From NCBI RefSeq assembly GCF_963665355.1, contig NZ_OY762229.1, positions 4,836,001 through 4,900,000 on the forward strand: a DNA stretch of 64,000 bases. Reading direction: 5' to 3'. This stretch comes from an uncultured Desulfobacter sp. (lineage in GTDB: Bacteria > Desulfobacterota > Desulfobacteria > Desulfobacterales > Desulfobacteraceae). The translations under genes were made by a program, and so were the position numbers. Of this stretch, positions 25,831-34,419 are shown one piece after another. The first letter of the stretch is position 1. Each line of letters starts with the position of its first letter. The notes under the pieces are model-generated. The model searched no databases. It was not told the DNA's origin and saw only the letters and a program-made list of their open reading frames with translations.

Positions 25831-26486
25831 GTTGTTTCCTGTTGCATTAAAAGGCAGACCTGGCTCCAGACCGCATTGGCTATATTTTCCACAGAATCAT
25901 TTCCGTCAATTACAACCACACGCTCCTGGTCTTCCAAGCGGTGAAAAGCTGCCAGATAATTTGCCCGTACCTGCTTCATGATATCTATTTTTTCATAGAT
26001 TTCAAGGTGATTTCTGGTGGTTTGAAGCCGCTTCAGGCAGATTTGAGGGTCCACATCAATAAACAGGGTGATATCAGGTTTCAAAATATCGGCATTCAGC
26101 TGATTGGCCTGGATCACCCATTCCATATCCATATATTGGCTGTGATAGGCATAGGAAGAAAAATAATACCGGTCACACACGACTATTGTACCGCTATCCA
26201 CCATGTGGCGGATACCGCTTTCAGGGTTCATCAGATGCTCTGTACGATCTGCGGCAAATAGACTGGCAATGGTCCGCTGGTCCGCTGAAAGGCTGCCCGA
26301 CAGTATCCGGCGAATCAGCTGCCCCACGGGACCGTTGGTGGGCTCACGTGTGGCAAAAATCCGTGCGCCCTGTGAGGCCAGGCGTTGGCAAAGCAACTGT
26401 GTCTGGGTGGTTTTACCCGACCCATCAATGCCTTCAAACACAACAAACCGCCCCTTGCTCTTTTTTTCCAAACCAACTTCCTTCAT
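25827..26486 (-). CDS. tmk: dTMP kinase
   Basis: About 219 residues of thymidylate kinase, phosphorylating dTMP to dTDP. P-loop FEGIDGSGKTTQT near residue 17, the DR(Y/H) motif CDRYYFSSYAYH near 103, and the REPTNGPVGQLIRRIL substrate region near 48 are present. The start is chosen at ATG 26486 (MKEVGLEKKSKGRF) because the frame upstream, up to 26546, is a dispersed repeat also found at 4241-4289. A clear Shine-Dalgarno is missing for either start. Overlaps DUF3842 downstream by 4 bases. Confidence 0.93.
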   Translation of the reverse strand: MKEVGLEKKSKGRFVVFEGIDGSGKTTQTQLLCQRLASQGARIFATREPTNGPVGQLIRRILSGSLSADQRTIASLFAADRTEHLMNPESGIRHMVDSGTIVVCDRYYFSSYAYHSQYMDMEWVIQANQLNADILKPDITLFIDVDPQICLKRLQTTRNHLEIYEKIDIMKQVRANYLAAFHRLEDQERVVVIDGNDSVENIANAVWSQVCLLMQQETT

Positions 26487-26491
26487 AATAG

Positions 26492-26540
26492 CAGCCATGG
26501 GCTGACCTGACATATCAGCTGCCAGGCTCCACCCACAACA
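26492..26540 (-). repeat. 49-bp dispersed repeat, copy B
   Basis: Inverted relative to copy A at 4241-4289; 46 of 49 bases agree. It ends 5 bases before the chosen tmk start, so it forms the tmk leader. The frame through it reads ADMSGQPMA, as in copy A. Confidence 0.75.
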
Positions 26541-26584
26541 AAACATAAAAGTAACTCAGAAACTTATTGGTACTTTCATATAAA

Positions 26585-26631
26585 AACAAGCCCGGCAGAT
26601 CCCGGTAACCGGGACCTGCCGGGCTTGTTTA
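26585..26631 (-). terminator. terminator after the octahaem cytochrome gene
   Basis: ACAAGCCCGGCAG pairs with CTGCCGGGCTTGT, with a second inner stem CCCGGT/ACCGGG, flanked by T-runs. It lies between the cytochrome gene and tmk. Confidence 0.9.
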
Positions 26632-26659
26632 TGTAATTTCCTAATGAATCAGCTCAAGA

Positions 26660-27514
26660 TCAGCTGTGGCAGCCGCTACAATTCACAGGAGCAGTCTTGG
26701 GCAGATCAGCTTTTTCTATTTTTCCCTGGGCCATGTCCTTGGCCGCCTGACGGTGTTTCTTATCCGTATCCCGATGGCAGGTCACGCAGACATTGTGATA
26801 GGCCGCAAGATAGTACATCTGGTTTGATTCATCTTTAATATTTCTGGAACCTGAAGGCTTAATTTCATTGTGACAAGAGCTGCAGGCCTCAATTTCACTT
26901 TCGCCATCCCATTCATGGTGACAATCTTTACAGGCAAATTGAAAATGATGTCCGTGGGGAAAACCTACGGGATTGCGTGTGGCATTCACCCCTTCGGGTG
27001 CCTTTATGGTAATAATTCCCAAGGGGATGGACAGTTTTTCATCACTGCTGGCAACTTCTGAATGGGGATCGGGATGACATCCGGAACAGGCAACAGGGCC
27101 CGAAGCAATGTTCTTTGAACCGGCTGCCTTCTGTTTATCAACCTCATTTCTGTGGCAGTCCCGGCATACCTGATGGAAGGCCCCGGTCATGGATTTTACA
27201 CCGTTTTCCGATACATCCTCCTGGCCAGGCTTGGGCGCCCAGTGGTTTTCATGGCAGCCGCTTGTCCCGCAACTTTTCACGGGGCCATTTCCGTCCCACG
27301 TATGATGGCACTCTTTACAGGAATAGGAAAAATGCAGGGAATGGGGAAAATTAACAGGGGACAGGGTGGCCTTGTATCCGGCATCCTCGGGGGCTTGCAA
27401 GGTGATGGTGCCGGTGGGAAGCTCAAGTTTAGCCTCAGTGTCCTCAGCAAGGGCAATGCCGCCCGTTAAAACAAAAGCAAACAAGGGTACTGCAATGAGA
27501 AATAATCGTTTCAT
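26660..27514 (-). CDS. octahaem cytochrome c with two class III (c3-type) modules
   Basis: A 284-residue periplasmic cytochrome: signal peptide MKRLFLIAVPLFAFVLTGGIALA, then two homologous halves. Half 1 (about 24-150) has CKECH, CGTSGCH (four-residue spacing), CRDCH and CSGCH; half 2 (about 160-284) has CKDCH, CSSCH, CVTCH and CSGCH. That makes eight haem sites. Each half starts with a similar phrase (TGTITLQAPE..NFPHSLHF; LGIITIKAPE..GFPHGHHF), with His residues for axial ligation. It is a tandem duplication of a tetrahaem c3. Likely shuttles electrons from periplasmic hydrogenase or formate dehydrogenase to membrane complexes. Monocistronic, with its own terminator. Confidence 0.92.
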   Translation of the reverse strand: MKRLFLIAVPLFAFVLTGGIALAEDTEAKLELPTGTITLQAPEDAGYKATLSPVNFPHSLHFSYSCKECHHTWDGNGPVKSCGTSGCHENHWAPKPGQEDVSENGVKSMTGAFHQVCRDCHRNEVDKQKAAGSKNIASGPVACSGCHPDPHSEVASSDEKLSIPLGIITIKAPEGVNATRNPVGFPHGHHFQFACKDCHHEWDGESEIEACSSCHNEIKPSGSRNIKDESNQMYYLAAYHNVCVTCHRDTDKKHRQAAKDMAQGKIEKADLPKTAPVNCSGCHS

Positions 27515-27752
27515 GATCCCTCTCCAATATAGCTGTTATGTCAGGGGTATTTCACTTGTCCGGTAAATATTACACAACCACTCTTACTTTTTAGAACCAC
27601 TAGTATAAAATTGACCCTTGTATATTAATTTATGTTTATAAAATCAACATGAAATTTCGCCATCCGGACTGAAAAGTATATTTGAGGCATCTCAAAATCA
27701 GTATACAGGCCTGCAATTCCAATATTTTAGAGCTATTTTCGATGATTTCAGT

Positions 27753-28463
27753 CTATCCTGTGCAGTTGCTGATAAACTGATTAAATAAAGGGGACATGTC
27801 ATCATTTTTCTGCATGAGAAGTTCAGGGTGCCACTGGACAAGATCAATGGGCAAGGACTCGTGTTCTGCCCCCTCCACAACCCCGTCCGGGGCCCATGCC
27901 GTGATCCGGATTCCCTTGCCCGGGGTATCAATGGACTGGTGGTGCCGGGAGTTGATCCTCATGGAATCGCCAAACAGACGATTGAGTCGGGAACCAGTAT
28001 CAAACCGGACCTCATGGTTTGTGTCATAGGAAAACACCTTCTGCATATGGGCAATATCAGATTCCGGAATCTGGCTTGGGATATCCTGGATCAGGGAGCC
28101 ACCTAAAGCCACGTTTATCACCTGGGCCCCCCGGCAAATACCCAGAAGAGGTATTTTCATCTCCACGGCCTGATTCACCAGCGCAATCTGAAAGGAATCC
28201 AGCTTGAGACCGCTGGCCCTGCATGCCGGATGCATGGGCTGATTAAAATAGCCGGCATCCATATCCAGGCCGCCCGGAAGAATCAGGCCATGTACCCAGG
28301 AAAGCATCTGAACCAGGGCATGCTCATCCTCACAAAGCGGCAAAATAACAGGCACGGCCCCGGCCTGTTGAATACAGCGGCTGTATTCCAGGGGTACACT
28401 GGTTATAGTCTGGCCATTTTTATTGCAGTCCGTGTTGGCGGCAATGGCGATGAAGACCGGCAT
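27753..28463 (-). CDS. gamma-glutamyl-gamma-aminobutyrate hydrolase family protein (peptidase C26)
   Basis: About 236 residues of class I glutamine amidotransferase fold, PuuD-like. ATG 28463 (MPVFIAIAANTDCN) is chosen because AAGGAGA lies upstream; an open frame to 28577 adds unlike sequence. The nucleophile Cys is in LLGICRGAQVINVALGGSL near 115, and the catalytic His/Glu in VQWHPELL near 218. GLILPGGLDMDAGYF near 70 is also typical. Probable hydrolysis of gamma-glutamyl amides; actual substrate unknown. Confidence 0.87.
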   Translation of the reverse strand: MPVFIAIAANTDCNKNGQTITSVPLEYSRCIQQAGAVPVILPLCEDEHALVQMLSWVHGLILPGGLDMDAGYFNQPMHPACRASGLKLDSFQIALVNQAVEMKIPLLGICRGAQVINVALGGSLIQDIPSQIPESDIAHMQKVFSYDTNHEVRFDTGSRLNRLFGDSMRINSRHHQSIDTPGKGIRITAWAPDGVVEGAEHESLPIDLVQWHPELLMQKNDDMSPLFNQFISNCTG

Positions 28464-28597
28464 ACAATAATCTCCTTGGCTTATAATGATTCCACAACCA
28501 CAGCCGGCAGAATCACCAGTATCCCCTTCCCGAAACGCTTTCCATAGAATTGCCTGTTTTTCAAACTTTGCACACACATCAACGGTGGAAAACCAAT

Positions 28598-29122
28598 TCA
28601 GGCATCTTTGACAACAATTTTTAAGCGGGTAATTTTGGGCTGGATATTAAACGATTCAGGAACCTGCAAAAAATGATTTTCCAGCACGGAAAGAGCTTTG
28701 GCCGCCACAGAAACAGCCGCCGTTCTCCTGTTGTAAGCCAGCAGTTCAAATGTCCCTGCTGTGCGTATCATTGCCTGGAGGATTTTTTTTTCCTGCCCCT
28801 GAAGCGCCCTGTAATCCTTTTCAAGCCATTCATGGCATTCAAAGAAAAGGGATTCATCCCAGAGCAGCCCGGCCGTGGCATAAAAATCGGTTTTTAAAAC
28901 GATATTTGACGATATTTGCGCCAGAACCGCAGTGTACCGGTCATATCGGGTTTTGATGTAACCCCGGGCCGCACCGGACATTTTTTGGGCATCCAGATCA
29001 GAAACCGCCTGTGCCACAGGAGCCGGGTCGCTTTTCTCCAGTGCCAAAATAAATGCATTGCCCAGAAGATTTCTGACATCCCGGTCTGTCCGGTCTTCAA
29101 AAGGATTAAATAATATTTCCAT
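28598..29122 (-). CDS. DUF309 domain-containing protein
   Basis: About 174 residues starting at ATG 29122 (MEILFNPFEDRTDRD). The central FFECHEWLEKDYRALQG...KKILQAMIRTAG is the DUF309 signature, an all-helical fold with a conserved HEW-type motif. Residues before it (1-95) form a helical region without known family. No catalytic activity is established for the family. It lies between two unrelated leftward genes. Confidence 0.8.
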   Translation of the reverse strand: MEILFNPFEDRTDRDVRNLLGNAFILALEKSDPAPVAQAVSDLDAQKMSGAARGYIKTRYDRYTAVLAQISSNIVLKTDFYATAGLLWDESLFFECHEWLEKDYRALQGQEKKILQAMIRTAGTFELLAYNRRTAAVSVAAKALSVLENHFLQVPESFNIQPKITRLKIVVKDA

Positions 29123-29212
29123 AATGCATCTACTCATACCCCAACAAAGTAGGATTTTTCAATAGGGAGATCATTTTCATAAACAGCCATGATTGTTAAT
29201 CCTGCCCGGCAC

Positions 29213-29659
29213 TCAGTCGGGCAAGGCTGGAGGAACAGGAAAAATCACGTCGTAAGCATAGTTAAAAACCAAAGTGAAGGTGAGGACAGCCATGGTAAAA
29301 GCAATATCCATGGTCAGCGCCTGGATAAAAGTAAAACGCATCCAAACCATCGTAAAAGGTACGGAAACCAGCATGAATCCACCCTCAAAACACACAGTAT
29401 GAAAAACCCTGAGTTTAAAAGCCCGGGGATAAAGGGGGTGTTTAAAAAAGATCAGGGCATGGTCAAAGGCGCAATTGTAAAAATAGTTCCAGACCATGGC
29501 CATGAGCGACATGACGATTCCGAATCCCCCAATGTGGGTGGCAGGCTGATTGAAGAGATCCTTGAGAATCAGTACGGTAAGAAGTAGTAGAACGCTCTCA
29601 AAAATAATGGAATGACGAAGTCTATCCAGATTAGATCTCATTGCAGGTTTTTTATTCAT
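29213..29659 (-). CDS. PACE-family efflux transporter (AceI-like)
   Basis: A 148-residue inner-membrane protein with four predicted helices in two bacterial transmembrane-pair repeats. Repeat signatures are WNYFYNCAFDHAL (near residue 57) and RVFHTVCFEGG (near 84), close to the PACE motifs. These proton-coupled transporters export biocides such as chlorhexidine and, physiologically, short diamines. It is divergent from a LysR regulator, the same arrangement as aceI/aceR. A 20-bp palindrome sits in the shared upstream region. Confidence 0.88.
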   Translation of the reverse strand: MNKKPAMRSNLDRLRHSIIFESVLLLLTVLILKDLFNQPATHIGGFGIVMSLMAMVWNYFYNCAFDHALIFFKHPLYPRAFKLRVFHTVCFEGGFMLVSVPFTMVWMRFTFIQALTMDIAFTMAVLTFTLVFNYAYDVIFPVPPALPD

Positions 29660-29694
29660 ATCCCATACATTCTTTGAATTACAAAATTTAAAAA

Positions 29695-29714
29695 CTTTTA
29701 ATTATCATTAAAAG
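29695..29714. promoter_or_regulatory. palindromic operator candidate between PACE and LysR genes
   Basis: CTTTTAAT-tatc-ATTAAAAG is a perfect 8-4-8 inverted repeat and contains T-N11-A spacing expected for LysR-type regulators. It lies about 36 bases from the efflux start and 50 bases from the regulator start. Confidence 0.65.
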
Positions 29715-29763
29715 CAGATGGAATAAAGTTGAAACCCATCTGAAATATTGATAGGTTTATGTC

Positions 29764-30660
29764 ATGAATTTTACTTTGGATCAATTGGAAGCATTTTCAG
29801 CAAGTGCTGAAACAGGTTCTTTTTCGGCTGCCGCCAGAAAGCTGGGCAAAGCCCAGTCAGCCGTGAGCATGGCGATTGCCAATCTCGAGATTGATTTGGG
29901 ACTGGAACTATTTGACCGGGCAGGAAAATATCCGGTGCTAACCCTGACCGGAGAGATGTTCCTCAGAGAAGCTGAAACTATATTGTCACGTTGCCGGTCC
30001 ATGCAAAACAAAGCGGCGGTGCTGGCCGAAACCATGGAAGGCCGGGTCCGTTTGGCTGTTTCTGAAACCCTTCCTCACCTGGCCTTTAAAGATGGAATCC
30101 TGCTCAAGAACTTTAAAGCCCAGTTTCCTGAGACGGAACTGGAAATTCTTTCAGGCTCCCTCAATGATGTCTGGGATATGATTGAGAGAGACAGGATTGA
30201 TTTCGGAGTGATGATGCCCACAGAAATCCTTTTGGACAGATGGAAGTCCCGGTCGGATTTTCAGATTGTAGGAAAGATGAACTTCATTCCGGCAGCCCAC
30301 CCCAAACATGGCCTGGGAAAGGCTGGGATAGACATTTCTGCCCTTGACCTGGTTTTGCAAATCGAGGTGACTTCCCGGGGAGGGGAACAGGAAACACAGC
30401 TTCCCGTGTTCAGTAGCAGGGTGTGGTGGGTGGAAAACGAATATTTGATCCGGGATCTCCTACTTCAGGGGGTGGGGTGGGGAATTCTGCCCGAACACTT
30501 AATTAAGGAGGACCTATACGCGGGACGGCTGGAGCAGATCCAGGTGGACATGGGTGAGGCGGTCCTTTCTGCCCCGATTCTTATGGCCTGGTCCAAGGAT
30601 CGTCCTTTGGGCCGTGCCGGAGACTGGCTTTTTTCAGCTATGAAAAGATACTATAGTTAG
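29764..30660 (+). CDS. LysR-family transcriptional regulator
   Basis: A 298-residue LTTR. Winged-helix domain at 1-60 (FTLDQLEAFSASAETGSFSA, AAARKLGKAQSAVSMAIANL), linker helix, then a type 2 periplasmic-binding-like effector domain (about 90-295). Divergent from the PACE efflux gene, it probably controls it, perhaps with polyamine-like or biocidal inducers as for AceR. A QueG-like gene follows 28 bases downstream and may be co-transcribed. Confidence 0.92.
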   Translation: MNFTLDQLEAFSASAETGSFSAAARKLGKAQSAVSMAIANLEIDLGLELFDRAGKYPVLTLTGEMFLREAETILSRCRSMQNKAAVLAETMEGRVRLAVSETLPHLAFKDGILLKNFKAQFPETELEILSGSLNDVWDMIERDRIDFGVMMPTEILLDRWKSRSDFQIVGKMNFIPAAHPKHGLGKAGIDISALDLVLQIEVTSRGGEQETQLPVFSSRVWWVENEYLIRDLLLQGVGWGILPEHLIKEDLYAGRLEQIQVDMGEAVLSAPILMAWSKDRPLGRAGDWLFSAMKRYYS

Positions 30661-30688
30661 AGAGATACCAGAAAACAGGAGAATAATT

Positions 30689-31600
30689 ATGCCCCCCAAA
30701 GAGAATCTATCCGTCTGGATCACCGGTTTAGTGGAAAATTTCTTATCCGAATCCCCTCTTAACAATTTGCAAAATGAGGACAATGCCCCGGCCTGGGATG
30801 AGGCTTTGGTCGGATTCGCCTCGGGGGCAGATCCCCTCTTTCAAGCATACAAGGAATATGTTGGTCCTTTTCACTGGACTCCATTGGAGATCTATAATCA
30901 ATATCACCCCCACAACTTAGCTACACCTGAGGAACTTACGGTTATATCCTGGATTTTACCCCAACGCAAAGCTGTGCGGGATATGAATCGACAAGCAAAA
31001 AAGTTCCCCGCCGAAAGCTGGGCCAGGGTCCGCATTGAAGGGGAAAAATTCAATGCAGCTCTTAGAACGCATATTGCCAAAACACTGACCGATGAGGGCT
31101 ATCCTGCAGTCGCGCCCATGCTGACGCCCAATTGGGCCTGGGTGAATTCCAAAAATTACGGATATGCATCATCCTGGTCAGAACGTCACGCAGCCTATGC
31201 TGCAGGCCTTGGTACGTTTGGGCTTTGCGATGGACTGATTACGCCCAAAGGTAAAGCCATGAGGGCCGGGTCTGTGGTGGCAAAAATTAAAATAGCGCCT
31301 TCGACCAGGTACTATAACCATCACCGTGCCTGGTGTCTTTTCTTTGTTGATGGTTCCTGCGGCAAATGTATTGACCGCTGCCCGGTTCGAGCGCTTACAA
31401 CTTCCGGGCACGACAAGGAAACCTGCCGTCAGCACCTGATAGCCTCCAGTGGGTATGTCAAAAAAGCATATAACTATGAAGGTTACGGCTGCGGTCTGTG
31501 CCAAGTTGGTGTACCTTGTGAAACCCGCATACCAGTAAGAAAGGCTCGGGAAGCCTATGAGAACAGGGAACTTCCACCGCCGCCTCCTCCCCTTGCCTGA
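30689..31600 (+). CDS. epoxyqueuosine reductase (QueG)-like iron-sulfur protein
   Basis: A 303-residue protein related to the QueG/reductive dehalogenase-like ferredoxin group. Two cluster motifs lie near the C-terminus: CGKCIDRCPVRAL (near 225) and CGLCQVGVPCETRIP (near 268), plus a further Cys in DKETCRQ. The middle SWSERHAAYAAGLGTFGLCDGLITPKGKAMR resembles the cobalamin-facing region of QueG. True QueG is 330-380 residues and sits in tRNA genes; here it follows a LysR gene, so a different role is likely. AGGAG precedes the ATG. Confidence 0.72.
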   Translation: MPPKENLSVWITGLVENFLSESPLNNLQNEDNAPAWDEALVGFASGADPLFQAYKEYVGPFHWTPLEIYNQYHPHNLATPEELTVISWILPQRKAVRDMNRQAKKFPAESWARVRIEGEKFNAALRTHIAKTLTDEGYPAVAPMLTPNWAWVNSKNYGYASSWSERHAAYAAGLGTFGLCDGLITPKGKAMRAGSVVAKIKIAPSTRYYNHHRAWCLFFVDGSCGKCIDRCPVRALTTSGHDKETCRQHLIASSGYVKKAYNYEGYGCGLCQVGVPCETRIPVRKAREAYENRELPPPPPPLA

Positions 31601-31636
31601 GTATGCAAAGGATGCTGTGGCTATGATCAGATCTTT

Positions 31637-32341
31637 TCAAATCAATTCGACAAATCTTTTTAAAAGGGAAGCCGAATATGGCGTTTCTTCTATTTGCTCG
31701 AAAAGCTGGTCAGGTTCATAATCAGCAGATTTAACATCCGCTAATAGATTCTGAATATAACCCCTAGTAGCGGCTGAATTTGCCTCAGGATGGAATTGAA
31801 CCCCCCAAGCATTTTTACCAACCCGAACTGCCTGATGTGGTTCAAATTCGTTTCGAGCTAAAACAGTTGTGTTCGCAGGCAGTTGAATAACACTTTGGGA
31901 ATGAAATAAGTGAACTTTAAACCTGGCCGGCAATCCTGTGAATAAAGGATCATTTTCACAACTTGGCAGCAACTCTATTTCTTTGGTGCCGATTTCAAGA
32001 CTGATGGGATGGAAATCAACAATTCCGCCCATGGCCTTGGCAATCACTTGATGGCCAAAACATATCCCAAGAAGTGGCATCTGGTTATCAATGATCATCT
32101 TTGTCCAATGTTCAAGCCTGAGACACCAATCCAGATTGTCAGTGACATATGCATGAGAACCGGAAATTATTGCACCGCGGATCTGATCGGGCTCCGGCAA
32201 TATATCGGATTCAGCATTGACAATTTTAATTTCACTATTGGGAAGACCTATCCCCCTTGAGATCCAATCTTCAAAATCTCCGTTTTTATCTATAAGATCT
32301 GGAAATGTTTTCCCTGTTTTTATAATCGTAATGGGCTTCAT
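31637..32341 (-). CDS. class I glutamine amidotransferase (GMP synthase-like)
   Basis: About 234 residues, single GATase-1 domain. ATG 32341 (MKPITIIKTGKTF) is chosen for its GGAG eight bases upstream. The Cys nucleophile is in LLGICFGHQVIAKAMGG near 93 and the His-Glu pair in GVQFHPEAN near 188. Similar stand-alone proteins act on glutamine or gamma-glutamyl compounds with unknown partners. It overlaps the end of an MFS transporter remnant. Confidence 0.85.
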   Translation of the reverse strand: MKPITIIKTGKTFPDLIDKNGDFEDWISRGIGLPNSEIKIVNAESDILPEPDQIRGAIISGSHAYVTDNLDWCLRLEHWTKMIIDNQMPLLGICFGHQVIAKAMGGIVDFHPISLEIGTKEIELLPSCENDPLFTGLPARFKVHLFHSQSVIQLPANTTVLARNEFEPHQAVRVGKNAWGVQFHPEANSAATRGYIQNLLADVKSADYEPDQLFEQIEETPYSASLLKRFVELI

Positions 32342-32366
32342 TAAATTTCTCCATAATTCCATTTTC

Positions 32367-32777
32367 ATATAATAATCCTTTTACTGCCTCTATTAATAGG
32401 CAGGGAAACACCAGGGCAAATCCCGCACCGGCAACGGCCGCCCCCACCATGGCCACAGGGCCATGGGCAGTCGTGCCTATCATGATAAGACCTGCTGCCT
32501 GGAATACAAGGCAATAAAGTAAGACCGTTGCTCCGCCGAATCTGCCGGGAAGGTGCCCGAAAAAAATCCGGGTCACGATGAGCATGCACGCAAACGCCGC
32601 AAACGCCAATGCGCCGTGATTCCAGTGATTCATCGAAAACAAAAGAGTTAAAAAAGTTGTCACGGAGCCAAATGTGATCCCGCTGAGCGCAAACCCGACA
32701 CCCGGCCAGAACACGGAGTGAAAGCCGGATTGTTCCAAGCTCGTCTCAGGTTTTGCACAGTAAATGAGTGAACTCAT
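32367..32777 (-). pseudogene. MFS transporter remnant
   Basis: A fragment of the C-terminal half of a major-facilitator transporter: GVGFALSGITFGSVTTFLTLLF, then ACMLIVTRIFFGHLPGRFGGA (loop motif) and FALVFPCLLIEAVKGLLYENG. The N-terminal six helices and the last two helices are missing. The frame then runs into the amidotransferase start without likeness to the family. About 137 of roughly 400 residues remain, so it is non-functional. Confidence 0.8.
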
Positions 32778-33069
32778 ATTAGCATTGAAGACAATGCGGC
32801 GTACGTTGAAATAGAATGAAATGGATAATCAGGTATTTATTTCATACGAACAGACCGTTACACCCCGTAAGTCAATCCTTATTATATAAACGCTTCCGCT
32901 TCGGAGGTGTAACAATAAAACTATTAAGAACTCCGGAGACATGATACACACTTTAATAAAATATAAAAAAGCACGTTCACAAGAGAGGCCACCAGCAAAA
33001 GGGACTGCTGAACACCTATTGGTGAGAAATAACGTTATAGAGGAGTAAGGCAACAAATAAAGGAGAATA

Positions 33070-33684
33070 ATGTTTAACCCAGAGTTTTTAATCACATCAT
33101 TGGTCGTAGTTCTGATACCAGGTACAGGAGTTATTTATACAGTATCAACAGGGCTTTTTTTGGGATGGCGGGCAAGTATTGCTGCGGCTTTCGGTTGCAC
33201 AGCAGGCATTATACCCCACTTATCTGCAAGCATATTGGGGCTGTCTGCAATACTTCATATGAGTGCAGTTGCTTTCCAGGCAATTAAATATGCTGGTGCT
33301 GTTTATCTGCTTTATCTTGCATGGTCAATGTGGCGGGAAACAGGCGTACTTAAATTTAATTCACCTTCCCGCAAAAACAGTTTCAGGCAAATTGCAACAA
33401 GGGGTTTCCTGATTAATATTTTGAATCCTAAATTATCAATTTTCTTTTTGGCGTTTCTACCACTTTTTGTGTCGCCAAACACTTCAGCGCCAATGTTTGA
33501 GATGTTCATTCTGAGTCTCGTGTTCATGGCCATGACGTTAATTATTTTTATACTGTACGGCATATCAGCCAATGGCGTCAGAAGGTACGTCATCAATTCA
33601 CCGAGAGTAATTACCAGGCTGCAGCGGTCATTTGCTGCCATTTTTGCTATTCTTGGTTTTAAGCTTGCGATGACAGACCAATAA
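33070..33684 (+). CDS. LysE/RhtB-family amino-acid exporter
   Basis: A 204-residue inner-membrane protein with about six helices. It begins LITSLVVVLIPGTGVIYTVSTGL, the RhtB-like 'PGP'-type first helix (here PGT), and holds AWSMWR and RGFLINILNPKLSIFFLAFLPLFV (near 115), the most conserved family block. AAAGGAG lies 6 bases before the ATG. Exports amino acids or derivatives by proton exchange in the family; substrate unknown. Next to an isochorismatase-like gene, possibly co-transcribed. Confidence 0.9.
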   Translation: MFNPEFLITSLVVVLIPGTGVIYTVSTGLFLGWRASIAAAFGCTAGIIPHLSASILGLSAILHMSAVAFQAIKYAGAVYLLYLAWSMWRETGVLKFNSPSRKNSFRQIATRGFLINILNPKLSIFFLAFLPLFVSPNTSAPMFEMFILSLVFMAMTLIIFILYGISANGVRRYVINSPRVITRLQRSFAAIFAILGFKLAMTDQ

Positions 33685-33737
33685 TGCAATGGAATAAATA
33701 ATTGCCGGGACCAGGGACATAACATCTAATTCAAAAA

Positions 33738-34301
33738 ATGGAAAATTCAATGGACGCATGCTTAATATTGATTGACCTTCAGAATGACTATTTTATTGGC
33801 GGCAATATGGAGCTTGTCAATATTGGGCAAGCGGCAGAAAATGCTCAACGGATATTAGAAAAATTTCGAAGCAAGAATTTACCGATAATCCATATTCAAC
33901 ATATTTCGACACGGCCCGGGTCTACTTTTTTTCTGCCAAATACAAAAGGTGTAGAGATAAATGGAATGGTCTCTCCTTTGAGGGATGAACGCATCGTGAA
34001 AAAAAACTACCCTAACAGTTTTCGTGAAACAGATCTTTTGCAGATATTGAAAGAGACTAAAAAAGATACGATTGTCATTTGTGGCGCCATGAGCCATATG
34101 TGCATTGATGCGACAATCCGCGCCGCATTCGATTACGGATTTAACTGTGTTGTAGTTGAAGATGCCTGTGCAACAAGGGACTTGGTATTTAAAGACAAAA
34201 CAATAAAAGCATCAGATGTCCATGCATCATTTATGGCTGCATTGTCCGTACCTTACGCACAGATTCTCAATACAAACGAAACATTAAAAAATATGGCATA
34301 A
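33738..34301 (+). CDS. cysteine hydrolase (isochorismatase-like family)
   Basis: A 187-residue single-domain hydrolase. The catalytic triad is visible: Asp in LILIDLQNDYF near residue 11, Lys in VKKNYPNSF near 92, and Cys in GAMSHMCIDATIRAAFDYG near 123. Closest in style to YcaC/nicotinamidase relatives; the isochorismate-specific residues cannot be assigned. The start could be ATG 33738 or the ATG 12 bases later. Follows the exporter by 53 bases. Confidence 0.88.
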   Translation: MENSMDACLILIDLQNDYFIGGNMELVNIGQAAENAQRILEKFRSKNLPIIHIQHISTRPGSTFFLPNTKGVEINGMVSPLRDERIVKKNYPNSFRETDLLQILKETKKDTIVICGAMSHMCIDATIRAAFDYGFNCVVVEDACATRDLVFKDKTIKASDVHASFMAALSVPYAQILNTNETLKNMA

Positions 34302-34419
34302 CCCGGTCATGAAGGGCTGCGCGATGGAATTCTTGGGCGCATGTTGCTTACGAAGTACCCTGGGCGCATACGGTTTTTGCCGATTTCTCTGAACCAATGC
34401 TTGAAAAGGTGCAAAAAAA

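Noticed and set aside
26487-26546. Tmk start 20 codons further upstream (MFCCGWSLAADM...)
   Set aside because: This stretch is a dispersed repeat also present at 4241-4289, and kinase likeness begins only after MKEVGL.
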